From contig NC_010161.1 of the NCBI RefSeq assembly GCF_000196435.1, forward strand, positions 1,993,501 through 2,057,500: a stretch of DNA of 64,000 nt. The letters run 5' to 3'. This stretch comes from Bartonella tribocorum CIP 105476. GTDB taxonomy: Bacteria; Pseudomonadota; Alphaproteobacteria; Rhizobiales; Rhizobiaceae. How positions within the stretch are numbered: position 1 is the stretch's first letter; each line of letters opens with the position of its first letter. Position numbers and translations under genes: made by a program. This document shows positions 31,451 through 42,147 of the stretch, in pieces. The notes beneath the pieces are model-generated. The model was not told the DNA's origin and made no database searches. It was given only the letters and a program-made list of their open reading frames with translations.

Positions 31451-31745
31451 TTAGGTTTGAAACATCCTCTATTGGTTTGGCTTTAGTTTACGCCATGAGA
31501 AAAAATCTTGTAACTTGCTTCATGAAATATGGAAGGAAACAGGTATAAAAAATCAACACAAAGATTAAAAAACATGGATTGCGAAAATGAGCAGCAATAT
31601 GCGCGGCTAATGCTGGAGCTATAGTTTCACAAATGAAAGTACTGTTGGTTGGACTGAAGATAAAGTAGCATCATTTTACACCAAAACCGCGGATAGAAAG
31701 CATCTAGCAATAAAAGCCAATCAAAAAACGATAAAGAATTGAGAG
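31290..31745 (+). pseudogene. Relic of a phage-type tyrosine integrase (C-terminal half)
   Basis: Different frames in order give the catalytic half of a tyrosine recombinase: TTKLRLPLS near 31300, HGLRK at about 31573 (the box II H-x-x-R motif), then a stop and AAICAANAGAIVSQMK. After another frameshift comes TVGWTEDKVASFYTKTADRK, with the catalytic-tyrosine region at about 31640-31705. At least two frameshifts and a stop make it non-functional. It reads toward the 3' end of tRNA-Ser about 90 bases away, the typical position of an integrase at its tRNA attachment site. Confidence 0.75.
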
Positions 31746-31828
31746 AAGATAGATAGAAAAATAAGTTAAAAGAATCAAAGGTTTTAAAATTCCCGAACTT
31801 TTATATAATGCACACATTTTATTGAAAA

Positions 31829-31919
31829 TGGCGGAGAGGAAGAGATTCGAACTCTCGAGAGCCTTTTGAGCCCTACTCCCTTAGCAGGGGAGCGCCTTCG
31901 ACCACTCGGCCACCTCTCC
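31829..31919 (-). tRNA. tRNA-Ser (anticodon GCT)
   Basis: On the minus strand: acceptor GGAGAGG, D-arm TGGCCGAGTGG, anticodon stem-loop CTCCC-CTGCTAA-GGGAG (GCT at the centre), a long class II variable arm, the GAGTTCGAATCTC T-arm, acceptor CCTCTCC, discriminator G, and encoded CCA (31829-31831). The integrase relic lies at its 3' side. Confidence 0.96.
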
Positions 31920-32234
31920 AAGGAGAGGCATAAAGGGTATCAAGAGAAAGTTCAAGACATTTTCGATTTTTTTCCCAAATATCTGACATTTTTTTCCTTT
32001 GTTGACTCCATAGAAACCAAAAGTTAACAAAACAAAAATTGTGTCTTTTTTATCACATCTTCTCGAATAGTACATGGATACATTACAAAAAGTTCATTTC
32101 ATATTTGAAACTCTAAAAAGATTAGTATAGCTAGAATGATAAGTACTGCGTATTTTACTTATGCCTTTGTCTTGAATGCATGAGGCAAGTGACATTCTTT
32201 AGAACAAAGATTAAACGGACCTCGGAGATCCCAT

Positions 32235-33449
32235 ATGAATATTAAATCCCTCTTTTTAAGCTCTACAGCAGCTTTTTTAGCAATTTCTGGAGCACATGCT
32301 GCTTCAACAGTTGTTGCCGAACCTGAACCTGTCGAATATGTTCGCGTTTGTGACGCCTACGGAAAAGGATATTTCTATATCCCTGGAACAGAAACCTGCA
32401 TGCGTTTGTCAGGAAGTGTTCGTACTGATTTCATCGGCGGTGGTAATATCGATGCAACCACTGAAGCTGAGCTGAACCAAAAAAGAAAAACCTATAGTGC
32501 ATCATCACGGCTTACCCTTGTTTTTCAAGCCGCTTCTGAAACAGAAATGGGAACCCTTCGTTCATATGCGAGAATTTTCTCAAGCTGGGGCAATGGTCAA
32601 AATAAAGCTGGGGCACAACTTTCAGCCGCTTACATTGAACTGGGTGGTTTTCGTGTAGGTCTTGATGATACCATTTTCAACAGCTGGACTGGTGGTTATG
32701 GAAATGTTCTCAATGATGATAGCATAGCACCTGCCGGTACAACACGCACCAATTTTATTTCCTACACCTTTAATGGAGATACCGGTTTTTCTGCTATTAT
32801 CGGTGTTGAATTAGGCAATAATGCAGATACTCTTCCTAGCGTAGCTGAGGAAAGAAACTTGCAAGGGAACTATATTGAGAAAGATGGGAAACTTATTCCT
32901 ATCACGAAGGATACTGCTCCAAGTAAAGCAATTAAAAATTACACCCCCAATGTGGTTTTGGGTATAAAGTTTATGCAAAAATGGGGTGGGTTTTCAGCCG
33001 TTGCTGCATATGATGCTTACTACAAAAAGTGGGCTGGAAAAGTTCGTGCAGATTTCAATGTTAACGATCGTTTCAACCTATGGGTAATGGCTGGCTATAA
33101 AAATGGTGTTGATTACTACACAGAAAACGCAGCTGGTGAATTGTCACGACAAAGCACAACGATCTATGCAAACTGGGGTGGTAAATGGGCTGCTTGGGCC
33201 GGTGCTACTTACAAGCTCACGCCAAAGGCAAATTTGAATGCTCAAGTTTCTTACAGTGCTGTCAAAACCTTTGCGACGTCTGTCAATATTGCATACACGC
33301 TGGTTCCAGGTTTTGTGATTACACCTGAATTGACTTATGTTTCTTGGAATGATGACCGCGTTCTAAAGGATGCAAGTGATAATGAAAAACATTTACTCCA
33401 TGGGAAAAGTGCTTTCCAAGGTATGATTCGTTTACAACGTTCATTCTAA
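32235..33449 (+). CDS. omp43: Alphaproteobacterial outer-membrane porin (Omp43-like)
   Basis: A 404-residue porin with a signal peptide ending AHA at residue 22 and the mature N-terminus of Brucella/Bartonella porins: EYVRVCDAYGKGYFYIPGTETC, then MRLSGSVRTDF. Two cysteines near the start are typical of this family. The rest is amphipathic beta sequence ending in the aromatic C-terminus QRSF, the outer-membrane assembly signal. In Bartonella, Omp43 is a major surface protein that binds host cells. The ATG follows CGGAGATC at good spacing, and a long untranslated leader lies between it and tRNA-Ser. A strong terminator follows. Confidence 0.9.
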   Translation: MNIKSLFLSSTAAFLAISGAHAASTVVAEPEPVEYVRVCDAYGKGYFYIPGTETCMRLSGSVRTDFIGGGNIDATTEAELNQKRKTYSASSRLTLVFQAASETEMGTLRSYARIFSSWGNGQNKAGAQLSAAYIELGGFRVGLDDTIFNSWTGGYGNVLNDDSIAPAGTTRTNFISYTFNGDTGFSAIIGVELGNNADTLPSVAEERNLQGNYIEKDGKLIPITKDTAPSKAIKNYTPNVVLGIKFMQKWGGFSAVAAYDAYYKKWAGKVRADFNVNDRFNLWVMAGYKNGVDYYTENAAGELSRQSTTIYANWGGKWAAWAGATYKLTPKANLNAQVSYSAVKTFATSVNIAYTLVPGFVITPELTYVSWNDDRVLKDASDNEKHLLHGKSAFQGMIRLQRSF

Positions 33450-33470
33450 TTCTATTAGGCTATAGCTTTG

Positions 33471-33500
33471 AAAAACTGGCAACATGCGTTGCCAGTTTTT
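33471..33500 (+). terminator. Rho-independent terminator of the porin gene
   Basis: AAAAACTGGCAAC and its exact complement GTTGCCAGTTTTT enclose a 4-base loop (ATGC) and run into a T-rich stretch. It begins 21 bases after the porin stop. Confidence 0.9.
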
Positions 33501-33504
33501 ATTT

Positions 33505-35270
33505 TTGAAATCAAATATCATGAGCCGCCTTTTCTGGTACCGTATTTTCTTATCTTTCTGACAAAAAACAACTTAAGTTTCACAAAAATACTCTCAAGAA
33601 ACGTAAACCGAATGTGCTTGATAAAAACGACTTCGCACAGTGTTACCCATAAATTAAAAAAATCTCTTCCCCGCTCTTTAAAGCGTACCGCCATTGCTTT
33701 ATTACCCAACTGATCTTTCTTAATAATCGATATCTAACCTTTGTCATTTAAGACATGATCTTCTCAAGTAAGTCTCACCCTGAATATTCAGTTTCACTGT
33801 ATTGAACGAGAGCCCCATCCCCCTCAAAAAACAAAGATTCCTCCAGCATCAGTTTGTAAACAATCCGATTGCTCTGGAGAGGCCACTTAGCTGATAACTT
33901 ATGATTCACTTGCATAAGGCTCTACAGACAAGTCTCATCCTGAATATTGCCACTCTCTATTTTTAAATACTTAAATTAAGTGTTGTGTTCTTTATGTCTG
34001 CATCATCACTTTCAATGCGGTGTTTAACAGCATAATAGAATAAAACATTGAAACAAGACAGAACATTGATTTATAATGATAATTCATCGTTATTAAACTT
34101 GATTGAGACTCCTGAATACGTACAATTCTCTCATTTCAAATCTCTCCTTGTTGAATCAATCAAAATCACTTTCTTGCACATTCCAAGCGAGTGGGTCATG
34201 TGGAAAAAATTGACCAGAAAAGACTAAAAATGACCATAACGAAAGCTTTCAAGAGTTAAAGGTTTGTACAGCAAAATTAGAGGTTGAAAAAATATGTAAT
34301 GGTATCAAATTGCTCTTTTTTAAAACATAAAGACGGTAGTGTTCAATAAATTTTGTATTATACTATTTATTCACAAGTACTGTCGCAAAATGAGCTTGGA
34401 AGCAAGATCCCTCTTTGAAACAAGCATGTAAATTAGCAACACTGCAATGCATTAAAAATCTTGAACATCAAGAAACATATAACGATGCCATTATCCTCTA
34501 AAGTAATAAAAGAGAAAATAGATATATCTTCAAAAAACGAGTTCCCCTCCCCTCAAAGGATAAAGATTCCTAGCAGTATCAATCACAGCCCTGTTTCTCT
34601 TGCGTCTCATCACATTAATTTATAATTATAATTTATTATTTTGTATATTGAATGAAAGACCTTTAATATCATTAAAAGAACTTTCATTTCCCCCTACTCT
34701 AGTGAATCTATCAAAATCATTCTCTTGTACATCACAAGGAAGATTGGCGTATAAATAAAAACTGTACAAGAAATACCTATGAATTGTTCCAAATGTCAAA
34801 GATTGTCGCGGAACATTGAGAGCGAGCAACGTGTATAACAGTACCGACTTGCTCTTTTATGAAACGTAAGAATGGTGATGCACAAGAGACGATACTCTTT
34901 ACGAAGGTGTTTGTAAAATCTGTGCGTGTGACACACACTGAAAAATATTTTTTTAACGAACAGGTAAACATACAATAGGAGTCTATTTTGTTTGAGGCAT
35001 TCTATCTTGCATAAGCAGCATGCCTCCATTATACACAACAGCTGAACTTTACACGTTTTTAAAGAAAGTAGAATATAAGACAAAGAAACAATAAGGGTTA
35101 ATCTGTGCAAATCATAAAGTGTTCTATAGAGTTATATTTCCATAAAACGCCTTACAATTTTTAAAACGATAAATGCTCTTTTCTACATAAAGCCAACCAG
35201 CAAAAAGTAGGCTCTCTTAAGAAAAAAAAGCGCTCACACGCAATCGTAACCCTATTTTCCATTAAAACAC
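33505..35270. repeat. Non-coding block with two tandem copies of the dispersed repeat
   Basis: There is no gene in 1.8 kb. Two related units follow each other. The first has CCCTCAAAAAACAAAGATTCCT at about 33822, TTTATAATGATAATTCATCG at about 34074, and ATCAATCAAAATCACTTTCTTGCAC at about 34155. The second has CCCTCAAAGGATAAAGATTCCT at about 34550, TTTATAATTATAATTTATTA at about 34618, and ATCTATCAAAATCATTCTCTTGTAC at about 34708. The first copy also has the tail block (CAAGCATGTAAATTAGCAACA near 34423). A smaller direct repeat, AAGTCTCA.CCTGAATATT, occurs at about 33770 and 33930. Confidence 0.7.
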
Positions 35271-35277
35271 ATTGAAT

Positions 35278-36084
35278 TTACGGAAAATATTTATCAACCA
35301 ATGCATAAAGAATTGCCGCTGTTTCAACATCAAGAATCCCATCATAATTTTCTTGACGAAAATGAAGTTGAAAAGCTCGGACCAAATTTTTGTATCCTAT
35401 TTCAGTACCTGCAGCTGAAATATCATACCCATAACATTTTAGCTTTGTTAAAACCTCCTCTCTGGAGGGAAAACTCTTAGAGAATTGCTCTTGATAATGA
35501 CTTTTTAGTTCATCGTCATACCATGCTCCTATACCTGCCCTATAAAGTTCTTTCCACGGAAAAGCTGCTCCCGGATCACTTTTTCTCCCAATGGCAATAT
35601 CACTATGCCCCACGACATCCGTTGGCATAATGTCAGGATAGCGCTGAAGAATATTCAATGCAAGCTCTTTAACCGCATCAATCTGTATTGGATTATAAGG
35701 AGGAAAGCCCACCTCCTCACTACGATAATCCACTAAATCAAAGGTCTCTTCTGGAGCACCAGAATGACCTGTTGCTAAATTAACAATTTCAATCCCAATA
35801 GATGCATCATTGAAATGACTATGCCCAGCCCATGAACTCACACCCGCATGCCATGCACACTCATTTTCATCAACCAGATTAAAAATACGCATATCCTTAA
35901 ATCCTGCCTCACAATACGTCCGCTCTGAAGGATCAGGAACAAGATAGTGTGCACTAACCTTTTCTCCCGTAAGTGCCATAACCGAAGCTTTAAAATCAAG
36001 AGACGTATAATGCATAACAAGAAAACGAACGCGACGATTAAAACTCTTGACAGAACGATAACTGTTGTAATCAATCCGATACAT
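35278..36084 (-). CDS. N-acetylmuramoyl-L-alanine amidase (AmpD/AmiD type)
   Basis: A 268-residue zinc amidase that cuts the bond between MurNAc and the stem peptide of peptidoglycan or its fragments. The Amidase_2 domain (about residues 17-180) has VMHYTS (first zinc His near 25), SAHYLV, AWHAG and the late VVGHSDIAIGRKSDPG block with the second His and the Asp. A peptidoglycan-binding-like domain follows (about 205-265, with the GYDISAAGTE...LVRAFQLHFR pattern). No signal peptide is seen, which suits a cytosolic AmpD-like recycling role, although the two-domain layout is that of AmiD. Confidence 0.9.
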   Translation of the reverse strand: MYRIDYNSYRSVKSFNRRVRFLVMHYTSLDFKASVMALTGEKVSAHYLVPDPSERTYCEAGFKDMRIFNLVDENECAWHAGVSSWAGHSHFNDASIGIEIVNLATGHSGAPEETFDLVDYRSEEVGFPPYNPIQIDAVKELALNILQRYPDIMPTDVVGHSDIAIGRKSDPGAAFPWKELYRAGIGAWYDDELKSHYQEQFSKSFPSREEVLTKLKCYGYDISAAGTEIGYKNLVRAFQLHFRQENYDGILDVETAAILYALVDKYFP

Positions 36085-36089
36085 AAAAG

Positions 36090-37380
36090 CCCTTTCTTTT
36101 TGGTTTTAAAAGACCACCGCGTATCACAACAGATAGGACACAAAACGTTGAAGAATATTCAATGAATTTGCCGTTTAGACACTAAGAATGACATCAAAAA
36201 TTTATTCATCTACAGCATCAATATTCTTATTAACAATCAAAATCCATTTTTATTTCTCCTTAACACACGTATAAAATGTTTTTGACAATATCCACAAACA
36301 CAGCGCATCAAATATTTTCCAAACAATGATCAATCGAAAAGAAAATAAAAGCGCAAAACGATCACTTTTTAAATCTTCACATTTTACAAAAAAGCTGTTC
36401 CCGTTATCAAATGGATAAATATATCGCCTTGAAGCAAACACGCAACTATTGTGTCATTTACACAAAAGCATAAAGGAAAAACTTTATGCGATCTTTACAG
36501 CGATTTATAACCAATGGACAGCATATATTCGCAACCAACGCTTCACGGACATATTTTTCAATACAATTTGCAATGCTTTCCTGTCCATGATGCTGCTTCT
36601 TGTCTTTTCACAACATCTCTTGGCTCATTTACAAAACTTAAGAAATACAAAGTCTCTGGGTTTCTTTCATATGCTCTTAAATAAAAGATAACATATTCAT
36701 TTATAATGATCATTAATCTTTTTTGTGCATCTTGGAGAAAAGAGCCAAATACAGTCAAATTTCTTTTATCTTAAATCTTTTTATATTGAATGAATCAAAG
36801 CCATTCATTTGCACATCAAAAGCAGAAATGAACATAGAGATAAAAAACACTGAAGATAAGAAGTAAAAATACTTCTCATAATAGACAAAAACAACATCGT
36901 ATGATGCATATATCTTATGCTCTTAATCTCAATAGCAAAATCCATTGCAACATTGGGTGCTAGAAAAGTGACACCACGAAAATCCAATCGAGCATGAACC
37001 TTCAGTATTTTCGCTGATAATATAAAAAAAGACCGTTGAAAACCAATGAGAGATCTTACGGAGATCTATCCGCAAACCAACCTCACTTTTAGCACCAAAG
37101 AAAAACAGGAAAAAGATATGAGAACTGGCGCTCTCTTAAATGATGAGCAAGTTTTTTTCTGCTTCTCCTTGATCTGTTAGAGTACCAAGCAAAAGAGCAT
37201 CGCATTCAGAAATTTTTACCAAACCGCTTGAGAAAGACAATCCCCTTCCTGCTTGCAACATTTCCACCCCATATCACCATAAGTGAATTCAATGGCAACT
37301 GTCATGGGCTCTAAGATCTTCAACGCCCCTCATAGATTTCTGATCCTATCCCATTACTCAGGTAGTAGAAGAATTTTCTT
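36090..37380. other. Non-coding spacer with a partial dispersed repeat
   Basis: About 36690-36850 matches the head of the repeat family (TTTATAATGATCATTAATC, then TTGAATGAATCAAAGCCATTCATTTGCACATC). Short minus-strand frames at 36250-36441 and 36558-36758 have no recognisable features and are not called. The stretch 37000-37380 has no intact frame. Confidence 0.5.
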
Positions 37381-37382
37381 TT

Positions 37383-38150
37383 TCATAATCTCTCCATCCA
37401 TTCGCTAAGGATTGCATTTGTCATAACAGGATTATCATCCCACAAACGCGTACCCGCCCCAGAAATTATTCGATATTCATGATTGACACATTGGCTTTTT
37501 GTTTGATTATCAACCGTTGCAAGTTGTGATTTTTCCCCCACCAACGCTAAGAACTTCCCCGTATACTTAACAATCTCATCTCTAGCATCCAATGCCAATA
37601 AAAGTTGAAATCCTCTTGTCATTCGTTCAATGGCAATACTTTTTTGATCTTGTGAAATTTCCAAGGCAATTCTTTTTTTCACAACGCCAGAAGGATGCAT
37701 AAAACCATTGAGTGTTTCCAAAGCGCCTAACAAATCATTATTTTCTAAATGAATCAAAATATCTCCAAGGCGCCGTTGCAAAAGCTTATCTGGATAGCCA
37801 GGGGCATTGACAGCAAGTACCGCTTGAACATTAGGAAGCCGTGCTGCCAATATTTGTACCAACATGCCAGCCATAGAAAATCCCACAAGTACTGCAGGCT
37901 CTTTAAAATATTTTTCCAATTTTTCTTTTATAAAATATAAAGTTTCTCCAGCAGAATGATTGAGAAAATGAGCACTCTTAGGAAAAAGTGAGAGTGTATC
38001 CAGTAGCGTCACTTGGAACCCTTTTGTCGCGCATAGCTTTGTCAATGGAGAACAAAAAGCACCCCCATCCCAAATTGGCATTACGGGAGAAAGAATAACA
38101 ACAGGAAGTCTCAATTGATCAATTTCTCCTCTTTCTTCAAAAACATGCAT
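37383..38150 (-). CDS. Alpha/beta hydrolase
   Basis: A 255-residue alpha/beta hydrolase-fold protein. The nucleophile elbow is VLVGFSMAGML at about residues 88-98 (G-F-S-M-A, with Ser as nucleophile), after a strand at VVILSPVMPIWDGGAF that could carry the oxyanion region. The candidate catalytic acid and His lie in the C-terminal part, near LVGEKS and the HEYRII/GAGTRLWDDNP segments. No signal peptide is seen. Substrate unknown. It is on the same strand as the transporter gene upstream, 233 bases away. Confidence 0.75.
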   Translation of the reverse strand: MHVFEERGEIDQLRLPVVILSPVMPIWDGGAFCSPLTKLCATKGFQVTLLDTLSLFPKSAHFLNHSAGETLYFIKEKLEKYFKEPAVLVGFSMAGMLVQILAARLPNVQAVLAVNAPGYPDKLLQRRLGDILIHLENNDLLGALETLNGFMHPSGVVKKRIALEISQDQKSIAIERMTRGFQLLLALDARDEIVKYTGKFLALVGEKSQLATVDNQTKSQCVNHEYRIISGAGTRLWDDNPVMTNAILSEWMERL

Positions 38151-38383
38151 GACAGGAGAAAATCTTTCCCCCCAATATCATAAAAATACAGATATATTAA
38201 AACTCTACGCCCACAAAATCCCCCCATAACAACCAATTTTTTTTCAAATTCAAACGAAACTTATGAACAATTTTAAACCCTCTCAATCAAACAACTAAAT
38301 AAAAAAACATTCAATAAGAGAGTCCCCATTCGTTGAAAATATCAGAACTATTTCTGCATAATGCTCCTTTTTATCACTTTCAC

Positions 38384-39592
38384 TCAGCTTATTTCTGAAG
38401 TCATAAAATGACGTGCTTTGCAAATATAAATGATAAAACCAATCATGCAACACACTGCTAACAACGTTGCCATAGCCCGTGGACTATGACCAGAGATTTT
38501 TCCGATAACCGCTGCACTAAGTGCTGCACTTCCCAATTGCAAAGAGCCCATCACCCCAGAAGCTGCTCCCGCAGCTTTCGGATGCGATGAAATAGCCAAC
38601 GCTGTCCCTAACGGCAATAAAAAACCATTGCCAAAAGTAAGAACAGCAATAGCCATAAAACTTGTCACAAGAGGCCATGGGCTTAGATACATTTGCAAAG
38701 CAAACAGCATGCCTCCTATCACAAAAATAATGTACCCTCTCCCCACCGTCTTTTCCATAGACTCGCGTTCAAAAAACCATCGCGCCAAAAAATTTCCCAA
38801 AATATAGGGCAATGAGACACCAATATAGCTATAACTAATATGTATAGGCGATAAACCTAAAGTCGTGAGTAAAAAAGGCGATTCCACAATATAAGCAAAA
38901 TAGGCAGCGTAAGAAAAACACGGAATAAGTGCATAAAAAATAAATTGTTTATTTTTAAGAACGCCCCAATATCCCTTCATAAATCCTACTGGAGAAAAAG
39001 GCTGTCTCTTTTGAGGATGAAGAGTTTCGGTTAGCACAAAACAACACAGCAAAATAGTCAAGGATATAAAAAAGCTTAAAAAGATAAAAGTTGCCTGCCA
39101 ATGAAAAACTTGGATCAAAAGTCCACCAATAAAAGGTGCAAGTGCTGGTGACATTCCAATAAAAGGGAAAACAATCAAATAAAGTTTTCCTGCTGCTTTT
39201 TTATCCAACAAATCATTGATAATCGCGCGGCTTAAGACAATCCCCGCACAAGCTCCAAGCCCTTGCAAAAAACGTAAGACAAGAAAAGCCTGAATATGAA
39301 CCGTATAAATCACCCCAATTGTCGTGAATAACCACAAAAATAAGCCTAATAGAAGTGTTTTTTTACGCCCAAAATTATCACTCAGCGGTCCATAAATAAG
39401 CTGTCCAACGGCCAATGCAAACAAAAAAACGGCCACCGCACTCTGAATTTGAGATTGCGTCACTTGATAATACTGACGCATATCTGCCAGTGCGGGCAAA
39501 AAAATATCGGTAGAGATCAATCCCCCTGTCGATAAACACACAATAAGTATAATAAATGGCAAAGTATATTTACGATTCATAAATAAAGTCAC
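38384..39592 (-). CDS. Bcr/CflA-type MFS drug-efflux transporter
   Basis: A 402-residue, 12-TM proton antiporter of the DHA1 group. It has the Bcr/CflA pattern in helix 1 (STDIFLPALADM), the loop 2-3 motif GPLSDNFGRKKTLLLG, and the helix 5 motif-C-like GMSPALAPFIGGLL. Bcr/CflA proteins export drugs such as bicyclomycin and chloramphenicol, and some export dipeptides or cysteine. The natural substrate here is unknown. Confidence 0.88.
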   Translation of the reverse strand: MTLFMNRKYTLPFIILIVCLSTGGLISTDIFLPALADMRQYYQVTQSQIQSAVAVFLFALAVGQLIYGPLSDNFGRKKTLLLGLFLWLFTTIGVIYTVHIQAFLVLRFLQGLGACAGIVLSRAIINDLLDKKAAGKLYLIVFPFIGMSPALAPFIGGLLIQVFHWQATFIFLSFFISLTILLCCFVLTETLHPQKRQPFSPVGFMKGYWGVLKNKQFIFYALIPCFSYAAYFAYIVESPFLLTTLGLSPIHISYSYIGVSLPYILGNFLARWFFERESMEKTVGRGYIIFVIGGMLFALQMYLSPWPLVTSFMAIAVLTFGNGFLLPLGTALAISSHPKAAGAASGVMGSLQLGSAALSAAVIGKISGHSPRAMATLLAVCCMIGFIIYICKARHFMTSEIS

Positions 39593-39599
39593 ACTTTTA

Positions 39600-40610
39600 A
39601 AGTTACAGATTGAATATAATTCATTAAAAATAACAAATATAATTATATTTTTTCTTATATAGATAAATAATCATGATTAAAAGTGTTATTATTTTACATG
39701 ATAAAATTAAATTTTTATTATTTTTTAATCAATAAAACTTTATTCTCCATGCTTCACAGGAAAAAAATCACCCCATGCATAAACTTTTCTTTAATATACA
39801 CTTTGCTGTAAGCTTCCGCTTCTTTTTTCATTCATGAGCAAAAGCACACTCTCTCTCCACAGCAATAATGCCACTTTCTATAAACCATCCATCAAAATTG
39901 ATTGATAAAATGCCAAGCAGAAAAAATCTCTGACGTCTCTACCCCAAAAACCCCACGGTATAAACAAAGCATGTAACACAAAAATAGCCCCAAAAACCTA
40001 TCAACATAAATCATTATTGTAAAGCGTTGAGGTCTATTAGACTCTAGAGCATAATGACTCTTCTGCAAAGCACCAAAAAAACAATATATTGTACTTATTT
40101 CATAAAACCTTTTACTTAAGCCAAACATAACAAAAACGACTGTCTCATTTATTGACAAATATTATAGTATAAAAAGTTAACACGCTTTTTCTTTAACCTA
40201 ATCCATAAGCTTTTATAATATTCTGAGTTGCTCGTTATTTTTGCCCTAACGCCTGACTTTCTAGCTCTGTTTTATAAAACATTCCTCCCATAAAAACAGT
40301 ACTCTTCTGAGCGTATATTCTACTTACTTTATAAGCTAGAAGCCAATAAACGACAGCACTCCATTTTTCAAATTTATTCTCTCCCGTGACAGATGCGATG
40401 ATAATATACATCATAGGTGAAAAACACACCTTTCTTTAGGCATAAATGAGATCTTTAGAATTGTTTGTCTATCAACATTGTTCTTCTCATAAAAAATGTT
40501 TCTCATAATAAACGTTAAAGCGTTTTTTTCTTCATTTTTAGCACCTATCCATCTATTTTGGAACATAATTGACAATAAGGCATTGTATCTCCAGCATATT
40601 CAAGGAGATA
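39600..40610. other. AT-rich spacer, nothing recognised
   Basis: About 1 kb between the divergent Bcr/CflA gene and the next membrane protein gene. Short minus-strand frames exist (39892-40158, 40235-40429) but lack Shine-Dalgarno sites or family features. The promoters of both flanking genes should lie at its ends. Confidence 0.5.
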
Positions 40611-40614
40611 AAAC

Positions 40615-41703
40615 ATGGAAACCCGCATTCCTGAAAACACACCTTTCGATACGAATTTTCTAGGGAAGACATCCCTAGAGACAGAATATCCTTTTTTTCA
40701 AACACCCATTTCATGGTCCGCCATTTTTGCCGGATTGGTAACGGCTCTTGCCACCTCAATCTGTTTATCTTTTCTGGTCACAGCATTAGGATTGAGCCAA
40801 ATAGATTTCACCTCTTCAAGCCCTTTTGAAGGCTCTTTCCTCTCCTTTGGCACAGGCTCTCTTATCGTTATGCTGATAAGCCTTGCTTTGGGAGGTTTTG
40901 TTGCCGGACGTTTTGCCGAAACCGCTGGGGTTCTGCATGGTTTCTTAACCTGGGCTCTCATAACACTTCTGATGACTCTCCAAGCCATTCATGTGGTTTC
41001 AAGCACAGCAAAAATAGGGGCTAAAACTGCCCTCGAAAACAGCTCCATGATCGAAAAGACCATAGACAGTTTCAAAACAAATATTTCCCCCCTGCTTACA
41101 AAATTAAACAGTGAGGATTTTGCAAAATTTTTGACAAAAAACAATGACAATGGCATCAATTTTGACCAACTTGGCAATGAGTTGCAAACTCTTCTCCATA
41201 AAAGCGACATTCCCGCCCTCAACCCTGAGCGCTTAAAAACATCTTATCAAGCAGCACTCAACGATATTGGTTCTGCGATAACCGCTTTTAAAAAGGACCC
41301 TTCTCACTACCGCCAGACTTTAAAAAATCTTGGTGAACGTCTTTCTGATCGTGTAGAAGATCTCACGACAAAATTTAATCGAGGCGATATCATCAATGCT
41401 CTCATGAAGGATGGCATGCCCCGTGCGGATGCACAAACAACAACCAACCGTGCCCTTCAACTCTATCAAAATGCAGAAGAAAAAACACAAAAAGCGATTA
41501 AAGTGCTTGAAGAACGGGCTGAAAGTCTCTCTGACAATCTTGAAGATACGATCAAGGGCGCAAAAAACACAGCCACGAAAGTGACGAACACAGCCTCAAA
41601 GATGGGATGGTGGGGCTTTTTAGGCAGTCTGATAGGCGCTTTTGTTTCCAGTATTTGTGGTTATTATGGTTACAGAAGCCGTAAGGACACTTTCAAGTTT
41701 TAA
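40615..41703 (+). CDS. Membrane protein with a long helical central domain
   Basis: A 362-residue protein. Two or three N-terminal membrane segments lie at about residues 32-55, 78-98 and 105-128, with the SWSAIFAGLVTALATS and GGFVAGRFAE patterns seen in small alphaproteobacterial membrane proteins. A long charged helical region (about 140-325) follows, ending ESLSDNLEDTIKGAKNTATK, and a final glycine-rich membrane segment (WWGFLGSLIGAFVSSICGYYG). A strong AAGGAGAT site precedes the ATG. A decayed copy of its 3' end lies 12 kb to the right. Confidence 0.75.
   Translation: METRIPENTPFDTNFLGKTSLETEYPFFQTPISWSAIFAGLVTALATSICLSFLVTALGLSQIDFTSSSPFEGSFLSFGTGSLIVMLISLALGGFVAGRFAETAGVLHGFLTWALITLLMTLQAIHVVSSTAKIGAKTALENSSMIEKTIDSFKTNISPLLTKLNSEDFAKFLTKNNDNGINFDQLGNELQTLLHKSDIPALNPERLKTSYQAALNDIGSAITAFKKDPSHYRQTLKNLGERLSDRVEDLTTKFNRGDIINALMKDGMPRADAQTTTNRALQLYQNAEEKTQKAIKVLEERAESLSDNLEDTIKGAKNTATKVTNTASKMGWWGFLGSLIGAFVSSICGYYGYRSRKDTFKF
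41601..41703 (+). repeat. Left copy of a direct repeat (3' end of the membrane protein gene)
   Basis: The last ~100 bases of the gene (GATGGGATGGTGGGGCTTTT, TAGGCAGTCTGATAGG, GGTTATTATGG) have a degenerate match at 53873-53947 in the same orientation. The two copies bracket the accessory modules. Confidence 0.7.
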
Positions 41704-41730
41704 GACTTTTACCTCTAAAACAAACCGAGA

Positions 41731-41760
41731 AAAAGCTGTACAAAATGTGCAGCTTTTTTT
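41731..41760 (+). terminator. Rho-independent terminator
   Basis: AAAAGCTGTAC pairs with GTGCAGCTTTT (one G-T pair) around loop AAAAT, followed by a T-run. It starts 28 bases after the membrane protein's stop codon. Confidence 0.85.
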
Positions 41761-42147
41761 ACTCTTACTTGAAAAGCTTTTTGTATAATATGGCAGCTGA
41801 TACACTCTCTTGCGATACCAGACACAAGTCTTTCGAAGTTCAAACATGAAAGCAGAACACTTGAAATGAGCTATAATGTGCTCATCTCCCCTAAAAATCA
41901 AAAAATCTCGAAGAGAACAGCCTATCTTTTTAAGAAAAATCTATAGTGCTCTTCATAAGGCAATGTGTATCCTTTCAAAAGAAATAGCAGAAAAATCAAG
42001 TATCTCTTTGTGATTAAGAAAAAAGCTGATATCATACATCAATCATATTGCTAAAAAATTTCTCAAAACAATAATGATATAACCTCAAAAAATAAGAAAT
42101 ATTTTAAATAAACATAGCATTTGACAAGAAAATAAATCCATGCTACG

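Noticed and set aside
36250..36758. Short minus-strand frames
   Set aside because: No RBS, no domain, and partly next to repeat DNA.
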